Positions 17,492 through 26,764 of a stretch of 64,000 bases of DNA are shown one piece after another. The first letter of the stretch is position 1. Each line of letters begins with the position of its first letter. Under the pieces are notes generated by a model. It was not told the origin of the DNA, did not search any database, and was given only the letters and a program-made list of their open reading frames with translations. The translations under genes were made by a program, and so were the position numbers. The stretch comes from Burkholderia contaminans (GTDB lineage: Bacteria; Pseudomonadota; Gammaproteobacteria; Burkholderiales; Burkholderiaceae), in NCBI RefSeq assembly GCF_029633825.1, contig NZ_CP090641.1, forward strand, positions 2,046,001-2,110,000. Reading direction: 5' to 3'.

Positions 17492-17816
17492 TGCGGTGTC
17501 TCGTCGATGAGTGGGGTGTGGGGCGATTGTGGTGGGCCGTGATGCGGCCGGTGAATCGATGATTTCTGATCGGGCTATGAGTTTTCGTCGTCTCCGGGAA
17601 AGCCCTGAATCCGGCACGCGAATGCCCGCCGGGCGGGCCTCGGCCGTTGTCGCGACGGCGGGCGGGGCGGGATCGGCAGGGGGGCGTGCGCGTACCGGCT
17701 CCGGGTTTGTCATACCCGGGCAGGGGTTGGAGGGCCGAGCGCATCCGGACAACAATCGGCGTACTCCGAGCCCTATCTTTCGTCTTCCCTCTTTTTTTCG
17801 AAAGCGAGTAATTTCG
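17492..17816. promoter_or_regulatory. Divergent promoter region between fae homologue and LysR gene, with inverted repeat
   Basis: This 325-base gap has no convincing gene. The clearest element is an inverted repeat CCGGGT (17701-17706) and ACCCGG (17714-17719) with a 7-base spacer, located about 100 bases from the LysR start and 210 from the fae start. LysR proteins usually bind such dyads in shared divergent promoters. A T-rich patch (CTTTTTTTCG, about 17791-17800) lies just ahead of the LysR start. Confidence 0.45.
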
Positions 17817-18737
17817 ATGGCTGCCATTCAAAAGCCCGATTGGTCGAAGCTCAGTTCGCTCGATCCGGAACTGATCCGGGCATTCGTCGCCGTGGTCGAG
17901 AGCGGCGGCTTCACCGCGGCGGCCCGGCAACTGCATCGCACGCAATCGACGATCAGCCTGCGCATCCGCACGCTCGAGGAGCGGCTCGACACGCACCTGT
18001 TCATGCGCAACAGCCGGCGGCTCGAGCTGTCGCGCGACGGCGAGAATTTCCTGATCCATGCGCGCCGGATCATCCAGGTGCAGAACGACGCGATCCTCGC
18101 GCTGAAGCAGGCGAGCAGCGACCGCGGCGTCGTGCGCTTCGGGCTGCCCGAGGACTATGCGGAGCTGTGGCTGCCCGACCTGCTGAAGTCGTTCTATGCG
18201 ATGCGGCCGGGCGCACGCCTGCACGTGCATTGCCGGATGTCGCTCGAGCTGCTCGAACGGCTGCAGGCCGGCGAGCTCGACGTGGCGCTCGTCGTGCGGC
18301 ACGGGCCCGGCGCGGGCGGGCGGGTGCTCGGCCGGCACGACGTCGTGTGGGCCGCGCACCGCGATTTCGCGCTCGACCGCCATGCGTCGGTGCCGCTCGC
18401 GCTGTTCCCGGAAACGTGCTGCTACCGGCAGCGCGGGCTGCAGGCGCTCGCGACGGCCGACCGGTCGTTTCATGTCGTCTACACGAGCCAGAGCCCGACC
18501 GGCATCAAGATCGCGGTGAACCACGGCGCGGCCGTGACGATGATCGATCGCTGCACGCTGCCCGAGAACTGGCGCGTGCTCGACGAGTCGGACGGCTTTC
18601 CGTCGCTGCCGGCGGCCGACCTCGAACTGCATCGCTCGCCGGGCATCTGCGATCCGCTGACCGACGATCTGGTGTCGCTGATCGAATCGATGGTCGACGA
18701 GCGGCGGCGCGCGTCGCTCGAGGCGTTCGCCGCGTAA
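17817..18737 (+). CDS. LysR-family regulator, likely of the fae operon
   Basis: LysR-type regulator of 306 residues. The helix-turn-helix (LDPELIRAFVAVVESGGFTAAA then RTQSTISLRIRTLEERLD in two parts) is clear, and the C-terminal domain starts near residue 95 (VVRFGLPEDYAELWLPDLL). The FGLPEDY stretch resembles the subgroup that often regulates catabolic operons. The ATG at 17817 follows a T-rich leader; the in-frame upstream sequence is not LysR-like. Divergent orientation to the fae homologue suggests it controls that operon in response to a pathway intermediate. Confidence 0.88.
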   Translation: MAAIQKPDWSKLSSLDPELIRAFVAVVESGGFTAAARQLHRTQSTISLRIRTLEERLDTHLFMRNSRRLELSRDGENFLIHARRIIQVQNDAILALKQASSDRGVVRFGLPEDYAELWLPDLLKSFYAMRPGARLHVHCRMSLELLERLQAGELDVALVVRHGPGAGGRVLGRHDVVWAAHRDFALDRHASVPLALFPETCCYRQRGLQALATADRSFHVVYTSQSPTGIKIAVNHGAAVTMIDRCTLPENWRVLDESDGFPSLPAADLELHRSPGICDPLTDDLVSLIESMVDERRRASLEAFAA

Positions 18738-18968
18738 CGGGAACAACGCACAGGCGAGCGCGGCGCTGGTGAGAGCGACGCGAGCCGCGGCGCGCGATCA
18801 CCGTGCGCGGACGGCGGCGCACCGCCGGCCGCCGGTCGCCGCACTGTGAAGTGATGTGTCCCCCCATGCCGTTTTTTGCATCGGCGGTCCGTTTTTTTGC
18901 ACGACGTTTATGTCGTCTCTTCTAAGCTGGGGACGTGTCGAACAGCCGAGACGGCTTCCGTCCGCTCC

Positions 18969-19319
18969 ATGACCTTCATTCGTCCCGTTCCCGCCTTCCA
19001 TGTCGCCGGCCGCCCGGTGCGCGCCGGCGCACGCAACAACGTCATTCCCTTCCCGCCGCCGTGCCCGCGCCTGCAGTTGCCCGTCACGCTGACGGCCGAC
19101 TCCGGCGAACACGCGCACGCCCGGCTCGCCGCGCTGCTGCATTCCCCGCTCGGCGTGTACGTCGTCAGCGCGCGCGCCGTGCGCGACGTGGTTCACGTGC
19201 ACTTCGACATCGCGCCGGAAGACCTGGATTTCACGCTGCACATGCTGATCGCGCAGCAGGCCGACGCGGTGATCGGGCCGGTTGCGCGCCGCTTGCGCAT
19301 CGGGCCGAAGGCGCGGTGA
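18969..19319 (+). CDS. Small conserved-looking protein of unknown function (116 aa)
   Basis: No family recognised. The frame has strong third-position GC and a structured central part: LTADSGEHAHARLAALLHSP, VVSARAVRDVVHVHFDIAPEDLDF, then HMLIAQQADAVIG. This reads like a small alpha/beta domain, with no signal peptide or membrane segment. The ATG at 18969 begins the plausible domain but has a weak ribosome site; an upstream ATG at 18876 would add 31 unlikely residues. Another small gene of the same orientation follows at 19461, possibly cotranscribed. Confidence 0.55.
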   Translation: MTFIRPVPAFHVAGRPVRAGARNNVIPFPPPCPRLQLPVTLTADSGEHAHARLAALLHSPLGVYVVSARAVRDVVHVHFDIAPEDLDFTLHMLIAQQADAVIGPVARRLRIGPKAR

Positions 19320-19460
19320 AGCGAGGAACGGTTGTTGCTCGCTCCTGGAGGACTTGTCCGATCCGTCGCCCGATTGCCGGCTGCCGTGCTGTCCGTCGCG
19401 AGACGGCGGACAGGCGTGCGGCACCGCGTGCGCGGCGCCGATCCTGAATATGGAGGGGTC

Positions 19461-20021
19461 ATGGACCTCATGGAAGCAGTACCTGTCGCGCGGCCGGAAA
19501 GCCGCCGCGCGCGGACGGTGTCGCTGCCGTCGGGCCAGCAGCTCGCGCGTCAGCTCGTGACGACGGTGCGCGTGGCCGAAGTGCTGCTGCATCAGGCGAT
19601 CGTCGTGCCCGCCCGGCATCAGTGGTCGGTCGACACCGAACGGGTCGACGCGGCCGGCGGGCCGCTCGCGGCGTGGGAAACCTGCGTGACCTGGCGAATC
19701 GGCAAGGTGTTCGCGTCGACGGTCACCCCGGCCGCGCGTGTCAACGATCGCGACCAGGTGGCGGTCGAGATCCGGCTCTATTTGCCCGAACAGGACTACG
19801 TGGCGGGGCGGCACGTGAACACCTTCGGCCTGCGCCACGGCAATGCCTTCTGCGCGACGTTGTCGGTCGCGTCGGGCGCGCAGTGGAGCTGGCAACGCAA
19901 GGAACACGTCGCGCCGGAACACCGGCATGTGCGCGGCGACACGCTCGAGGCGCTCGTCGATACGGTGGCCGCGAACGTCAACGCGGCGCTCGGCGCGGCC
20001 GGGTTCGGCCCGAAGCGCTGA
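19461..20021 (+). CDS. Hypothetical protein (186 aa)
   Basis: Function unknown. The start at 19461 has a good ribosome site (GGAGGGGTC), which rules out the longer upstream frame. Coding bias is strong. The protein looks globular: an N-terminal amphipathic stretch (QLARQLVTTVRVAEVLLHQ), a beta-rich middle (WETCVTWRIGKVFASTV, VAVEIRLYLPEQDY, AFCATLSVASGAQWSW) and a C-terminal helix (DTLEALVDTVAANVNAAL). No signal peptide. Its stop abuts the stop of the convergent LysR gene exactly (20021/20022). Confidence 0.65.
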   Translation: MDLMEAVPVARPESRRARTVSLPSGQQLARQLVTTVRVAEVLLHQAIVVPARHQWSVDTERVDAAGGPLAAWETCVTWRIGKVFASTVTPAARVNDRDQVAVEIRLYLPEQDYVAGRHVNTFGLRHGNAFCATLSVASGAQWSWQRKEHVAPEHRHVRGDTLEALVDTVAANVNAALGAAGFGPKR

Positions 20022-20897
20022 TCACGCGTCGCCGGTCTGCCCGGTCTGCCGCTGCAGGTCTTCCATCAGCTGCTCCGCGAGAAAGTCGCACGGCGGCCGC
20101 TTCGATTTCGTGCTGCGCGCGAGGATCAGTTCGAGCGGCGGCAGGTCGGGCAGCCCGTGCGAGCGGCCGAGCATCGACAACTGCGCGGGAATCGCGCAGC
20201 GCGCGAGCGGCGCGACGGCCAGGCCGGCTTCGACCATGCTGAGCAGCCCGAGCAGGCTCGGGCTCTCATAGGAGGTGCGGTACGGCACCTTGGCGCGCTC
20301 CAGGCTGCGGATCGCGTTCTCGCGCGCGACGCTGCCCGGCATGAACACCGCGATCGGCAGCGGCCGTTCCTCCCACACGCGCGGCCCGTTCGTCATCGCG
20401 GCCCACGCCATCGGCTCGTGGCGGATGAAGTCGCCGGTGAGCCCCTTGATGCGCGTGCCGCACACGAGATCGACGGTGCCGTCCTTGATCAGCGGCGCGA
20501 GCGCGCTGCTGGGCAGTCCCATCACCTGGATCTCGACCTTCGGGTAGGTCGCCGAGAATTTCTTCAGGACCGACGGCAGCAGCGACGACGCGTAGTCGTC
20601 CGGCACGCCGATCACGACCTTGCCGGTCACCTCCGGCCGCACGACGGCCGCCCATGCCTCGTCGCGCAGCGCCAGCATTCGTCTGGCGAATCCCAGCAGC
20701 ACTTCGCCTTCGCGCGTCAGCACGATGCTGCGCGGCTTGCGCACGAACAGCGGCCGGCCGATCGCGTCTTCCAGGCTCTTGATCTGCATGCTCACGGCCG
20801 ACTGCGAGCGGTTCACGGCCTCGGCGGCGCGGGTCATGTTGCCGGTTTCCGCGACGGCGACGACGGTGGCCAGCACGTCGTGATCGAGCATCTTCAT
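20022..20897 (-). CDS. LysR-family regulator
   Basis: LysR-type regulator of 291 residues, with an N-terminal winged helix (LATVVAVAETGNMTRAA, RSQSAVSMQIKSLEDAIG) and the effector domain opening at KVVIGVPDDYASSLLP. The ATG at 20897 is taken; a TTG nine bases upstream is the alternative. It diverges from the DUF3422 gene starting at 21059 across 161 bases that include AT-rich sequence, so it could regulate that gene. The C-terminal DLQRQTGQTGDA tail reaches the convergent gene with no spacer. Confidence 0.88.
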   Translation of the reverse strand: MKMLDHDVLATVVAVAETGNMTRAAEAVNRSQSAVSMQIKSLEDAIGRPLFVRKPRSIVLTREGEVLLGFARRMLALRDEAWAAVVRPEVTGKVVIGVPDDYASSLLPSVLKKFSATYPKVEIQVMGLPSSALAPLIKDGTVDLVCGTRIKGLTGDFIRHEPMAWAAMTNGPRVWEERPLPIAVFMPGSVARENAIRSLERAKVPYRTSYESPSLLGLLSMVEAGLAVAPLARCAIPAQLSMLGRSHGLPDLPPLELILARSTKSKRPPCDFLAEQLMEDLQRQTGQTGDA

Positions 20898-21058
20898 GGG
20901 TATCAAGAAAACTGAACGTAACGATCAGCATTATGCGTTTTTATTGTTGCTGTGTGTCTGCCATAGTGCGATCACGCTGACGTTTCACCCGAGGGTGGCG
21001 CGGCGTTCGGGCCGGCCGAGCCGGCGTGCAGCACTGAACAGGAAAGCGTGGTGTCTCG

Positions 21059-22378
21059 ATGATGGACCATCCGTTGCGCGCCGCACTGGCCGCGGAATTG
21101 CATGCGCGGCCGTTCCTGCGGCTCGCCGAAGCCGTATCGCTCACGCATTACGCGATCTACGCGGACGGCCAGCCCGACATCCACGAAACGCTGCTGCACA
21201 CGCTGTGCCGCGAGACCGGCATCGCCGCGCCGCACGAAGGCGCGACGCACTATGCGGTGCAGTCGCCGAGCGGCTGGCACCTGAAGTGGGAACGCCACAC
21301 CGAATTCTCGACCTTCACGTTCGTCGCGCCGCGTCGCGACACCGGCTATTTTGACGATCTCGCGATCGAAGGCATTCCGGCCGCGTGGTTCGCGCGGCTC
21401 GCCGGCATCCGCTTCGTCGCGGTGCGCATGGAGCTGCTGAGCGGCGACGCCGCGCGGCTCGTGTGCGCCGACCTGCGCCGCTGGATCGACGGGCCTGCGC
21501 TCGTCGGCAGCAACGTGCTCGGCGGCGGCAAGGTGTTCTGCGACTGGCACGTGCGCGACGACGGCTTCATGCGCTTTCTGGTGGTCGACGAGGATTTCCG
21601 CGAGGAGCAGGGCGGCCGGCTGCTGCAGCGCCTGTACGAAATCGAAACGTACCGGATGATGGCGCTGCTCGCGCTGCCCGTCGCGCGCCGGATGAGCCGC
21701 GAGCTCGACGAGATCCACGCGGCGCTGCACGCATTGATGCAGCGGATGGACGCGAGCGGCGCGGACGGCGACGATACGGCGCTGCTCGTCAAGCTCACGC
21801 ATCTCGCGGTGCGGGTCGAATCGCTGTCGGGATCGGGCGCGCGTTTCAGCGCGTCGCGAGCGTACGAAAAGCTCGTGCTGGCCCGCATCCACGAGCTGCG
21901 TGAGGAGCGCATCGAAGGCATGCCGACGATCGCCGAATTCATGGAGCGCCGTTTCGCGCCGGCGATGGAAACCTGCCGCAGCGTATGGGCGCGCCACGAG
22001 CAGATCGCCGCGCGGATCGCGCGGGCGGTCGACCTGCTGCGCACGCGCGTGAACCTTGCCCAGGAAAAGGACGTGACGCGCCTGCTGGCGGGCATGGAGC
22101 GTACCGCACGCAATCAGCTTCACTTGCAGCACGCCGTTGAAGGGCTGTCGGTGGCGGCCATTTCGTACTACGTGCTGTCGCTCGCGACGGCGGCGTTCAA
22201 GGCGCTGCACGTGATGAACCTGCCGGTCGATCCGGAGCTGGCGGAAGGCCTGCTGATCGCGCCGGTCGTGTTCGCGGTGATTCACATCACGCGGCGCACG
22301 CGCGCGCAGCTGGCGCGATCGGAGGCCGCGCACGACGGCACGCCGGTGCCTGCGGCGGCATTGAAGCAGGTCGGTTAG
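21059..22378 (+). CDS. DUF3422 family membrane-anchored protein
   Basis: A 439-residue protein matching the DUF3422 pattern: the N-terminal HPLRAALAAELHARPF motif, WHLKWERHTEFSTFTF, and a long helical middle section (about residues 180-350) rich in Glu/Arg. At the C-terminus are two hydrophobic segments (SVAAISYYVLSLATAAFKAL and LLIAPVVFAVIHI) that anchor it in the inner membrane. Biochemical function is unknown. Double ATG at 21059/21062. It is followed after 34 bases by a small gene, and is divergent from a LysR gene. Confidence 0.85.
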   Translation: MMDHPLRAALAAELHARPFLRLAEAVSLTHYAIYADGQPDIHETLLHTLCRETGIAAPHEGATHYAVQSPSGWHLKWERHTEFSTFTFVAPRRDTGYFDDLAIEGIPAAWFARLAGIRFVAVRMELLSGDAARLVCADLRRWIDGPALVGSNVLGGGKVFCDWHVRDDGFMRFLVVDEDFREEQGGRLLQRLYEIETYRMMALLALPVARRMSRELDEIHAALHALMQRMDASGADGDDTALLVKLTHLAVRVESLSGSGARFSASRAYEKLVLARIHELREERIEGMPTIAEFMERRFAPAMETCRSVWARHEQIAARIARAVDLLRTRVNLAQEKDVTRLLAGMERTARNQLHLQHAVEGLSVAAISYYVLSLATAAFKALHVMNLPVDPELAEGLLIAPVVFAVIHITRRTRAQLARSEAAHDGTPVPAAALKQVG

Positions 22379-22412
22379 AACATCGAAAACACAATCAATG
22401 AAAGGAATGGAG

Positions 22413-22616
22413 ATGACTTTTTCGCACAAGCAAGCGGCGTTCTTCAGCGGTTTCGATGCCGCGTTCGATGAGCCGACACTGGATGAGCCGGGTGCGTCGG
22501 ACGAGCCGCGCGTGACGTCGTATCAGGCCGTGCTGCAGGAGCCGATGACGTCGCTCGTCGGGAATACGATCGATCGGCCGGACGTCGCGGCGGTGGCGAT
22601 TCTCGGGTACAACTGA
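22413..22616 (+). CDS. Small acidic protein of unknown function (67 aa)
   Basis: No family recognised. The ATG at 22413 has AAGGA at a good distance (8 bases); ATGs at 22398 and 22407 are also in frame but poorly placed. The sequence MTFSHKQAAFFSGFDAAFDE is followed by an acidic, Pro-rich stretch and a C-terminal VAAVAILGYN. It is not obviously exported. It lies 34 bases downstream of the DUF3422 gene and ends 54 bases before a hairpin, consistent with a two-gene transcript. Confidence 0.5.
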   Translation: MTFSHKQAAFFSGFDAAFDEPTLDEPGASDEPRVTSYQAVLQEPMTSLVGNTIDRPDVAAVAILGYN

Positions 22617-22669
22617 CGCACGGTTGCTTGCGGTTTCGACGTCACGCGGCTGTTCAGGTTGGCTGACGG

Positions 22670-22689
22670 GCTGCACGTCTGCGTGCAGC
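22670..22689 (+). terminator. Hairpin after the small acidic gene
   Basis: An 8-base-pair stem (GCTGCACG with its complement CGTGCAGC) closes on a 4-base loop at 22678-22681. It lies 54 bases after the stop of the small gene. No T-run follows, so it is at best a weak or factor-assisted terminator. The remainder of 22690-22883 holds nothing recognisable. Confidence 0.4.
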
Positions 22690-22883
22690 GGCTTCGTGTT
22701 GCGCCGGGCGCTGCCCGAATTGAGCCGGGCGATTTCCCGCGCGTCGCACGCGCACGTCCGTTTCGAATCGACCTTGCTGCCGGGTGCGCGGCCGGCGCCC
22801 TGCGTCGCGACACGCTATAGTCGTGCGACACCCGCGGTGCGTGCTGCGCACCCGGCGGCCCGTCCACGCACGCATTCGCTCCG

Positions 22884-23318
22884 ATGACAGCCCATTCTGA
22901 CGTGACGCTTCGACTGACCGACACCGAGCAGCCGGCCGCACACGACTTCATCAGCCGCAAGCTCGGCGAATTCAATCACGCGATGACGGGGCGCGCCGAC
23001 GCGGCCACGCTCGACGTCTACGTGACCGATGCTGCGACCGGCGAGATCCTGGGCGGCCTCACGGGGCGCACGTCGCTCGGCCTCTTCTTCATCGATCTGT
23101 TCTACCTGCCTGAATCGCTGCGCGGCGGCGGCTTCGGCAGCCGGCTGCTGCGCGAGGCCGAAGCCGAAGCGAAACGACGCGGCTGCGCGCGTGCGGTGCT
23201 CTACACGATCTCGTTCCAGGCGCCGGATTTCTACCGGAAGCAGGGCTACGAAGCGTTCGGCGAAGTGCCGTGCGAGCCGGACGGCGCGTCGCGCGTGTTC
23301 ATGGTGAAGGTGCTTTGA
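22884..23318 (+). CDS. GNAT-family N-acetyltransferase
   Basis: A 144-residue acetyltransferase of the GNAT fold. Motif A is LFYLPESLRGGGFGSRLL (acetyl-CoA pyrophosphate loop R-G-G-G-F-G) at about residues 70-88. Strand and helix ARAVLYTISFQAPDFYRKQGYEAFGE form motif B, with the typical Y-x-K-x-G-Y. The acceptor is unknown; the closest style is the small single-domain group that acetylates amines or toxic small molecules. It is monocistronic and convergent with the PLP enzyme that ends at 23465. Confidence 0.85.
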   Translation: MTAHSDVTLRLTDTEQPAAHDFISRKLGEFNHAMTGRADAATLDVYVTDAATGEILGGLTGRTSLGLFFIDLFYLPESLRGGGFGSRLLREAEAEAKRRGCARAVLYTISFQAPDFYRKQGYEAFGEVPCEPDGASRVFMVKVL

Positions 23319-23464
23319 ACCGGTTCTTGCGGCTCGCGTCGCGTGGCAAACAAGCTGGCGTAGCGCGAATGCCTGCAGCCGGCGCGGGCGGCGCCGCTGA
23401 GTCCCCGCACCGCGCCCGCCGGCTTCACCCCGTGCGAACCGCCACGGGGCGCATGTCGCCCGCG

Positions 23465-24748
23465 TCAGCAATGCTCCAGCGCGTACGACAGGTCGGCGAT
23501 CAGGTCGTCCGGATGCTCGAGCCCGACCGACACGCGAATCAACCCTTCCGATACCCCCGCCGCCGCACGCGCATCGGCCGGCACGCCCGAATGCGTGGTC
23601 GACGCCGGATGGCAGATCAGCGACTCCGTGCCGCCTAGACTGACCGCCGACTTGAAGAGCGTCAGGTGGTTGATGAACCTGAACGCCTGCTCGCGGCCGC
23701 CGTCGAGAATGAACGCGAACGTCGAGCCGGGCCCGGTGCATTGGCGCTGATAGACGGCCTGGTAAGCCGGATCGTCGATGAGCTCGGGATGCAGCACGCG
23801 CACCGGCCGGTGCGGATTGTCGGCGAGCCAGCGAGCGACGGCGCTGCCGCTGCGCGCGGCCTGCTGCATGCGCAGCACGAGCGTTTCCATCGAGCGCGTG
23901 ATCATCCACGACGAATGCGGGTCGAGCTGCGAGCCGAGCGTGCTGCGGACCGAGCGGATCTTCGTGATCAGCGCGCGATCGCCGGTGACGCCGCCGGCGA
24001 CGAGGTCGCTATGCCCGCCGATGTATTTCGTCAGCGAGTACACGCTCAGGTCGATGCCCTGCCGCGACGGCTTCTGGTACAGCGGCCCGAGCAGCGTGTT
24101 GTCGCAGACCGACAGCGGGCGATAGCCGTGGCGTGCCTCGAACGCGTCGATCTCGCTGCGCAGCCCTTCGAGGTCGAACAGCGCGTTGGTCGGGTTGGCC
24201 GGCGTCTCGATGTAGCACATCCGCACGTTGCCCTTTTGCGCGGCCGCTTCGAGCGCGGCGCGGATCGCATGGGTGGACAGCCCGTCGGCGATCACTTCGG
24301 AGCGAATGCCCCACTCGGGCAGGAACTTCGAGATCAGCGTTTCGGTGCCACCGTAAAGCGGCACCGACTGGACGACGCAGTCGCCCGGCCGCAGGAAGGT
24401 CAGCAGGATCGCGGCGATGGCCGACATGCCGCTCGACGTCACGACGGCCGCTTCGGAATCGTCGAGCAGCGCGAGGCGATCCTCGACGATCTCCAGGTTC
24501 GGGTGATTGAACCGGCTGTAGACGAGGCCCGCGCCTTCGCCTTCGGGTGAAGGCTTGCGTCCGGCCACGACGTCGAAGAATTCGGCGCCGTCCTCGGCCG
24601 TGCGGAACGCGAACGTCGATGTGAGGAACACCGGCGGCTTCACCGATCCTTCCGACAGGAACGGATCGTAGCCGTACGACATCATCTGGGTTTCGGGATG
24701 GAGTTCCCGGTCTGCAATCTTGCGCTTGTGGTAGTTGCGATAGGCCAT
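23465..24748 (-). CDS. Cys/Met-metabolism PLP enzyme (cystathionine gamma-synthase/methionine gamma-lyase family)
   Basis: A 427-residue PLP enzyme. The fold-type-I landmarks are VTSSGMSAIAAIL (cofactor phosphate), SVPLYGGTETLI, IETPANPTNALFDLEG (Asn/Asp contacts), and the lysine region DLSVYSLTKYIGGHSDLVAGGV with the Schiff-base Lys in TKY. GGTESLICHPASTTHS near the C-terminus is a family signature. The start at 24748 is the ATG just before MAYRNYHKRKIADRELHPET; earlier in-frame sequence lacks conservation. A LysR gene (24895-25788) on the same strand lies upstream. Family members do gamma-elimination or gamma-replacement on Met, cystathionine or O-acylhomoserine; which one cannot be read from the sequence. 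Confidence 0.9.
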   Translation of the reverse strand: MAYRNYHKRKIADRELHPETQMMSYGYDPFLSEGSVKPPVFLTSTFAFRTAEDGAEFFDVVAGRKPSPEGEGAGLVYSRFNHPNLEIVEDRLALLDDSEAAVVTSSGMSAIAAILLTFLRPGDCVVQSVPLYGGTETLISKFLPEWGIRSEVIADGLSTHAIRAALEAAAQKGNVRMCYIETPANPTNALFDLEGLRSEIDAFEARHGYRPLSVCDNTLLGPLYQKPSRQGIDLSVYSLTKYIGGHSDLVAGGVTGDRALITKIRSVRSTLGSQLDPHSSWMITRSMETLVLRMQQAARSGSAVARWLADNPHRPVRVLHPELIDDPAYQAVYQRQCTGPGSTFAFILDGGREQAFRFINHLTLFKSAVSLGGTESLICHPASTTHSGVPADARAAAGVSEGLIRVSVGLEHPDDLIADLSYALEHC

Positions 24749-24894
24749 GCGGTGCTCCGTGCAGGGGTGGTGAGGAACGGCCGTTGCAGTGGTGGCATGA
24801 CGCGCGCGGTGCCGGGTAGGCACCGGCCGTCGCGACCGCGTGTGGCGATACTACCGCGAAGGCGCTGCTTCGTGACGCACCCCTGACACTATCG

Positions 24895-25788
24895 TCAGGG
24901 TGTTGCCTGTTCGACGATCATGTCGTACAACGCACGGGCGGCCGGCGACAATTGCGCGCTCCTGCGCGTGACGAGCACGAGCGTGCGCGACACCGCCGGC
25001 TCGACGAGCTCGATCGTGCGGATCATCGGATACGCGTTCTTCTGGATCGCGAGCTTCGGCACCACGGCCGCGCCGAGCCCTTCCGCGACGAGCCCGAGCG
25101 CCGTCGAGCTGCGCTGGACCTCGTAGAACGAATGCAGCGATACGCCGCTCGTCTTCAGCGCGCCGTCGAGCAGCCCGCGATTGCCGCTCACTTCGCCGGC
25201 GAAGATCAGCGGGTGCGGCTGCAGTGCGGCCCAGCGAATGCGCCGCCGCCGCTTCGCGAGCGGATGATCGTCGCGGCACACCAGCACGTACGGATCGCTC
25301 GTCAGCGGCACGTTGACCAGTTCGGGATGCTGATCGCCGGCGATGCCGATGCCGAACTCGGCTTCGCGATGCAGCACGGCCTGCAGGACGGACGCCGACG
25401 CATGATCGAGGATCTTCACGCGATCGTGCGGCCGGTGCGCGGAGAACGCGCGCAGGATGCGGGGCAGGTATTGCACGCCGACCGTCGGCACGCACGCAAT
25501 CGTGACGTCGCCACGCTGGCTCAGGCCGGTTTCGCGAATTTCGGTGAGCGCATCGGACAGCTCGTTCAGCAGCCGGCGCGCTTGCGGCAGGAAACGCCGG
25601 CCGATTTCGGTGAGTGTGGTGCGGCGCGTGGTGCGCTCGACGAGCGCGACGCCGAGGAAGGTTTCGAGCTTGCGCAGCCGCTGCGTGATGGCCGTCTGCG
25701 TGACGTGCAGCGTGTCGGCTGCCTGCCGGAAGCTGCCGCCGTCGGCGATTGCGACGAAGGCCTGGACACCGAGCGTATCGATTTTCAT
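24895..25788 (-). CDS. LysR-family regulator
   Basis: LysR-type regulator of 297 residues: helix-turn-helix LGVQAFVAIADGGSFRQAAD then VTQTAITQRLRKLETFLG, and effector domain from about residue 93 (DVTIACVPTVGVQYLPRIL). It lies upstream of, and in the same direction as, the PLP enzyme gene (146 bases between them). It is divergent from the trans-aconitate methyltransferase gene, which starts at 25926. Either neighbour could be its target. The intergenic region 25789-25925 is AT-rich near the LysR start. Confidence 0.88.
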   Translation of the reverse strand: MKIDTLGVQAFVAIADGGSFRQAADTLHVTQTAITQRLRKLETFLGVALVERTTRRTTLTEIGRRFLPQARRLLNELSDALTEIRETGLSQRGDVTIACVPTVGVQYLPRILRAFSAHRPHDRVKILDHASASVLQAVLHREAEFGIGIAGDQHPELVNVPLTSDPYVLVCRDDHPLAKRRRRIRWAALQPHPLIFAGEVSGNRGLLDGALKTSGVSLHSFYEVQRSSTALGLVAEGLGAAVVPKLAIQKNAYPMIRTIELVEPAVSRTLVLVTRRSAQLSPAARALYDMIVEQATP

Positions 25789-25925
25789 TAGATATATGAA
25801 TCAATCACGATATTAAATTCATTTTACTGAACTCCGTGACGATCGCAGAATGCGGTGCATCGACGGCCACCGGCATCCCACGCGCATGGAAGGCCACGCC
25901 GTCCACGCCGACCAGGAGAAACGAC

Positions 25926-26711
25926 ATGACGACCCCACTCGATCGATACGCTGCGCAGTACGTGCAATTCGAGGACGAACGCACGCGGCCGATCCGCGAC
26001 CTGCTGGCCGCCGTGCCGAACACGCCGATCCATACCGCGATCGACATCGGCTGCGGGCCCGGCAATTCGACCGAGGCGCTGATCGCACGTGCGCCGCACG
26101 CAACGGTCCACGGGATCGATGCGTCGGCGGACATGATCGACGCCGCGCGCAAGCGCCTGCCGGACGTGCGATTCGATGTCGTCGATATTTCGACATGGGA
26201 CGATCCGGGCGGCTACGACCTGATTCTCGCGAATGCGGTGCTGCAATGGGTGCCCGCCCACGACACGCTGTTTCCGGCACTTGTCGGCCGGCTCGCGCCG
26301 GGCGGCCATCTCGCGGTGCAGATGCCCGACAACCTCGACGAACCCGCGCACCGGCTGATGCGCGAAGTCGCCGCGGCCGGGCCGTGGGCGGACAAGCTGA
26401 AGGGTGCTGCGCGTACCGAGCGGTTCGATGCGCGCTACTACCACGCGCTGCTGTCGCCGTTGTGCTCGCGGGTGGACGTGTGGCGCACGACTTACTACCA
26501 CCCGCTGCGCGGCGGTGCCGACGCGGTCGTCGAGTGGTTCAAGGGCAGCGCGCTGCGACCGTTCCTCGCGGCGCTCGACGATGGCGAGCGCGCGGCGTTT
26601 CTCGCGCAGTATCGCGATGCGGTCGCCGGCCCGGGCGGCTATCCGGCGCTCGCTGACGGCACCGTGCTGCTGCCGTTCCCGCGCCTGTTCATCGTCGCGA
26701 CGCGGGCGTAA
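25926..26711 (+). CDS. tam: Trans-aconitate 2-methyltransferase
   Basis: A 261-residue SAM-dependent methyltransferase. Motif I is AIDIGCGPGNSTEALI, followed by the acidic HGIDASADMIDAAR and a post-motif region LILANAVLQWVPAH, then LAPGGHLAVQMPDNLDEPAH. The ANAVLQW-P and VQMPDN strings are typical of Tam, which methylates trans-aconitate and so neutralises a spontaneous inhibitor of aconitase. The ATG at 25926 is chosen for its ribosome site (GGAGAAACG) and because the Tam N-terminus (DRYAAQYVQFEDERTRP) starts there. It is monocistronic, and ends near a strong hairpin shared with the convergent acetyltransferase gene. Confidence 0.93.
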   Translation: MTTPLDRYAAQYVQFEDERTRPIRDLLAAVPNTPIHTAIDIGCGPGNSTEALIARAPHATVHGIDASADMIDAARKRLPDVRFDVVDISTWDDPGGYDLILANAVLQWVPAHDTLFPALVGRLAPGGHLAVQMPDNLDEPAHRLMREVAAAGPWADKLKGAARTERFDARYYHALLSPLCSRVDVWRTTYYHPLRGGADAVVEWFKGSALRPFLAALDDGERAAFLAQYRDAVAGPGGYPALADGTVLLPFPRLFIVATRA

Positions 26712-26742
26712 AGCGGCAATGATTCGGCCATGATTCGGCCAT

Positions 26743-26764
26743 GACGCGCGGGCAGCCGCGCGTC
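26743..26764. terminator. Hairpin between convergent tam and acetyltransferase genes
   Basis: Perfect 9-base-pair stem GACGCGCGG/CCGCGCGTC with a 4-base loop (26752-26755), overlapping the acetyltransferase stop region. It lies just after a tandem duplication of ATGATTCGGCC (about 26719-26742). The symmetry would work in both directions. No T-run, so efficiency is uncertain. Confidence 0.5.
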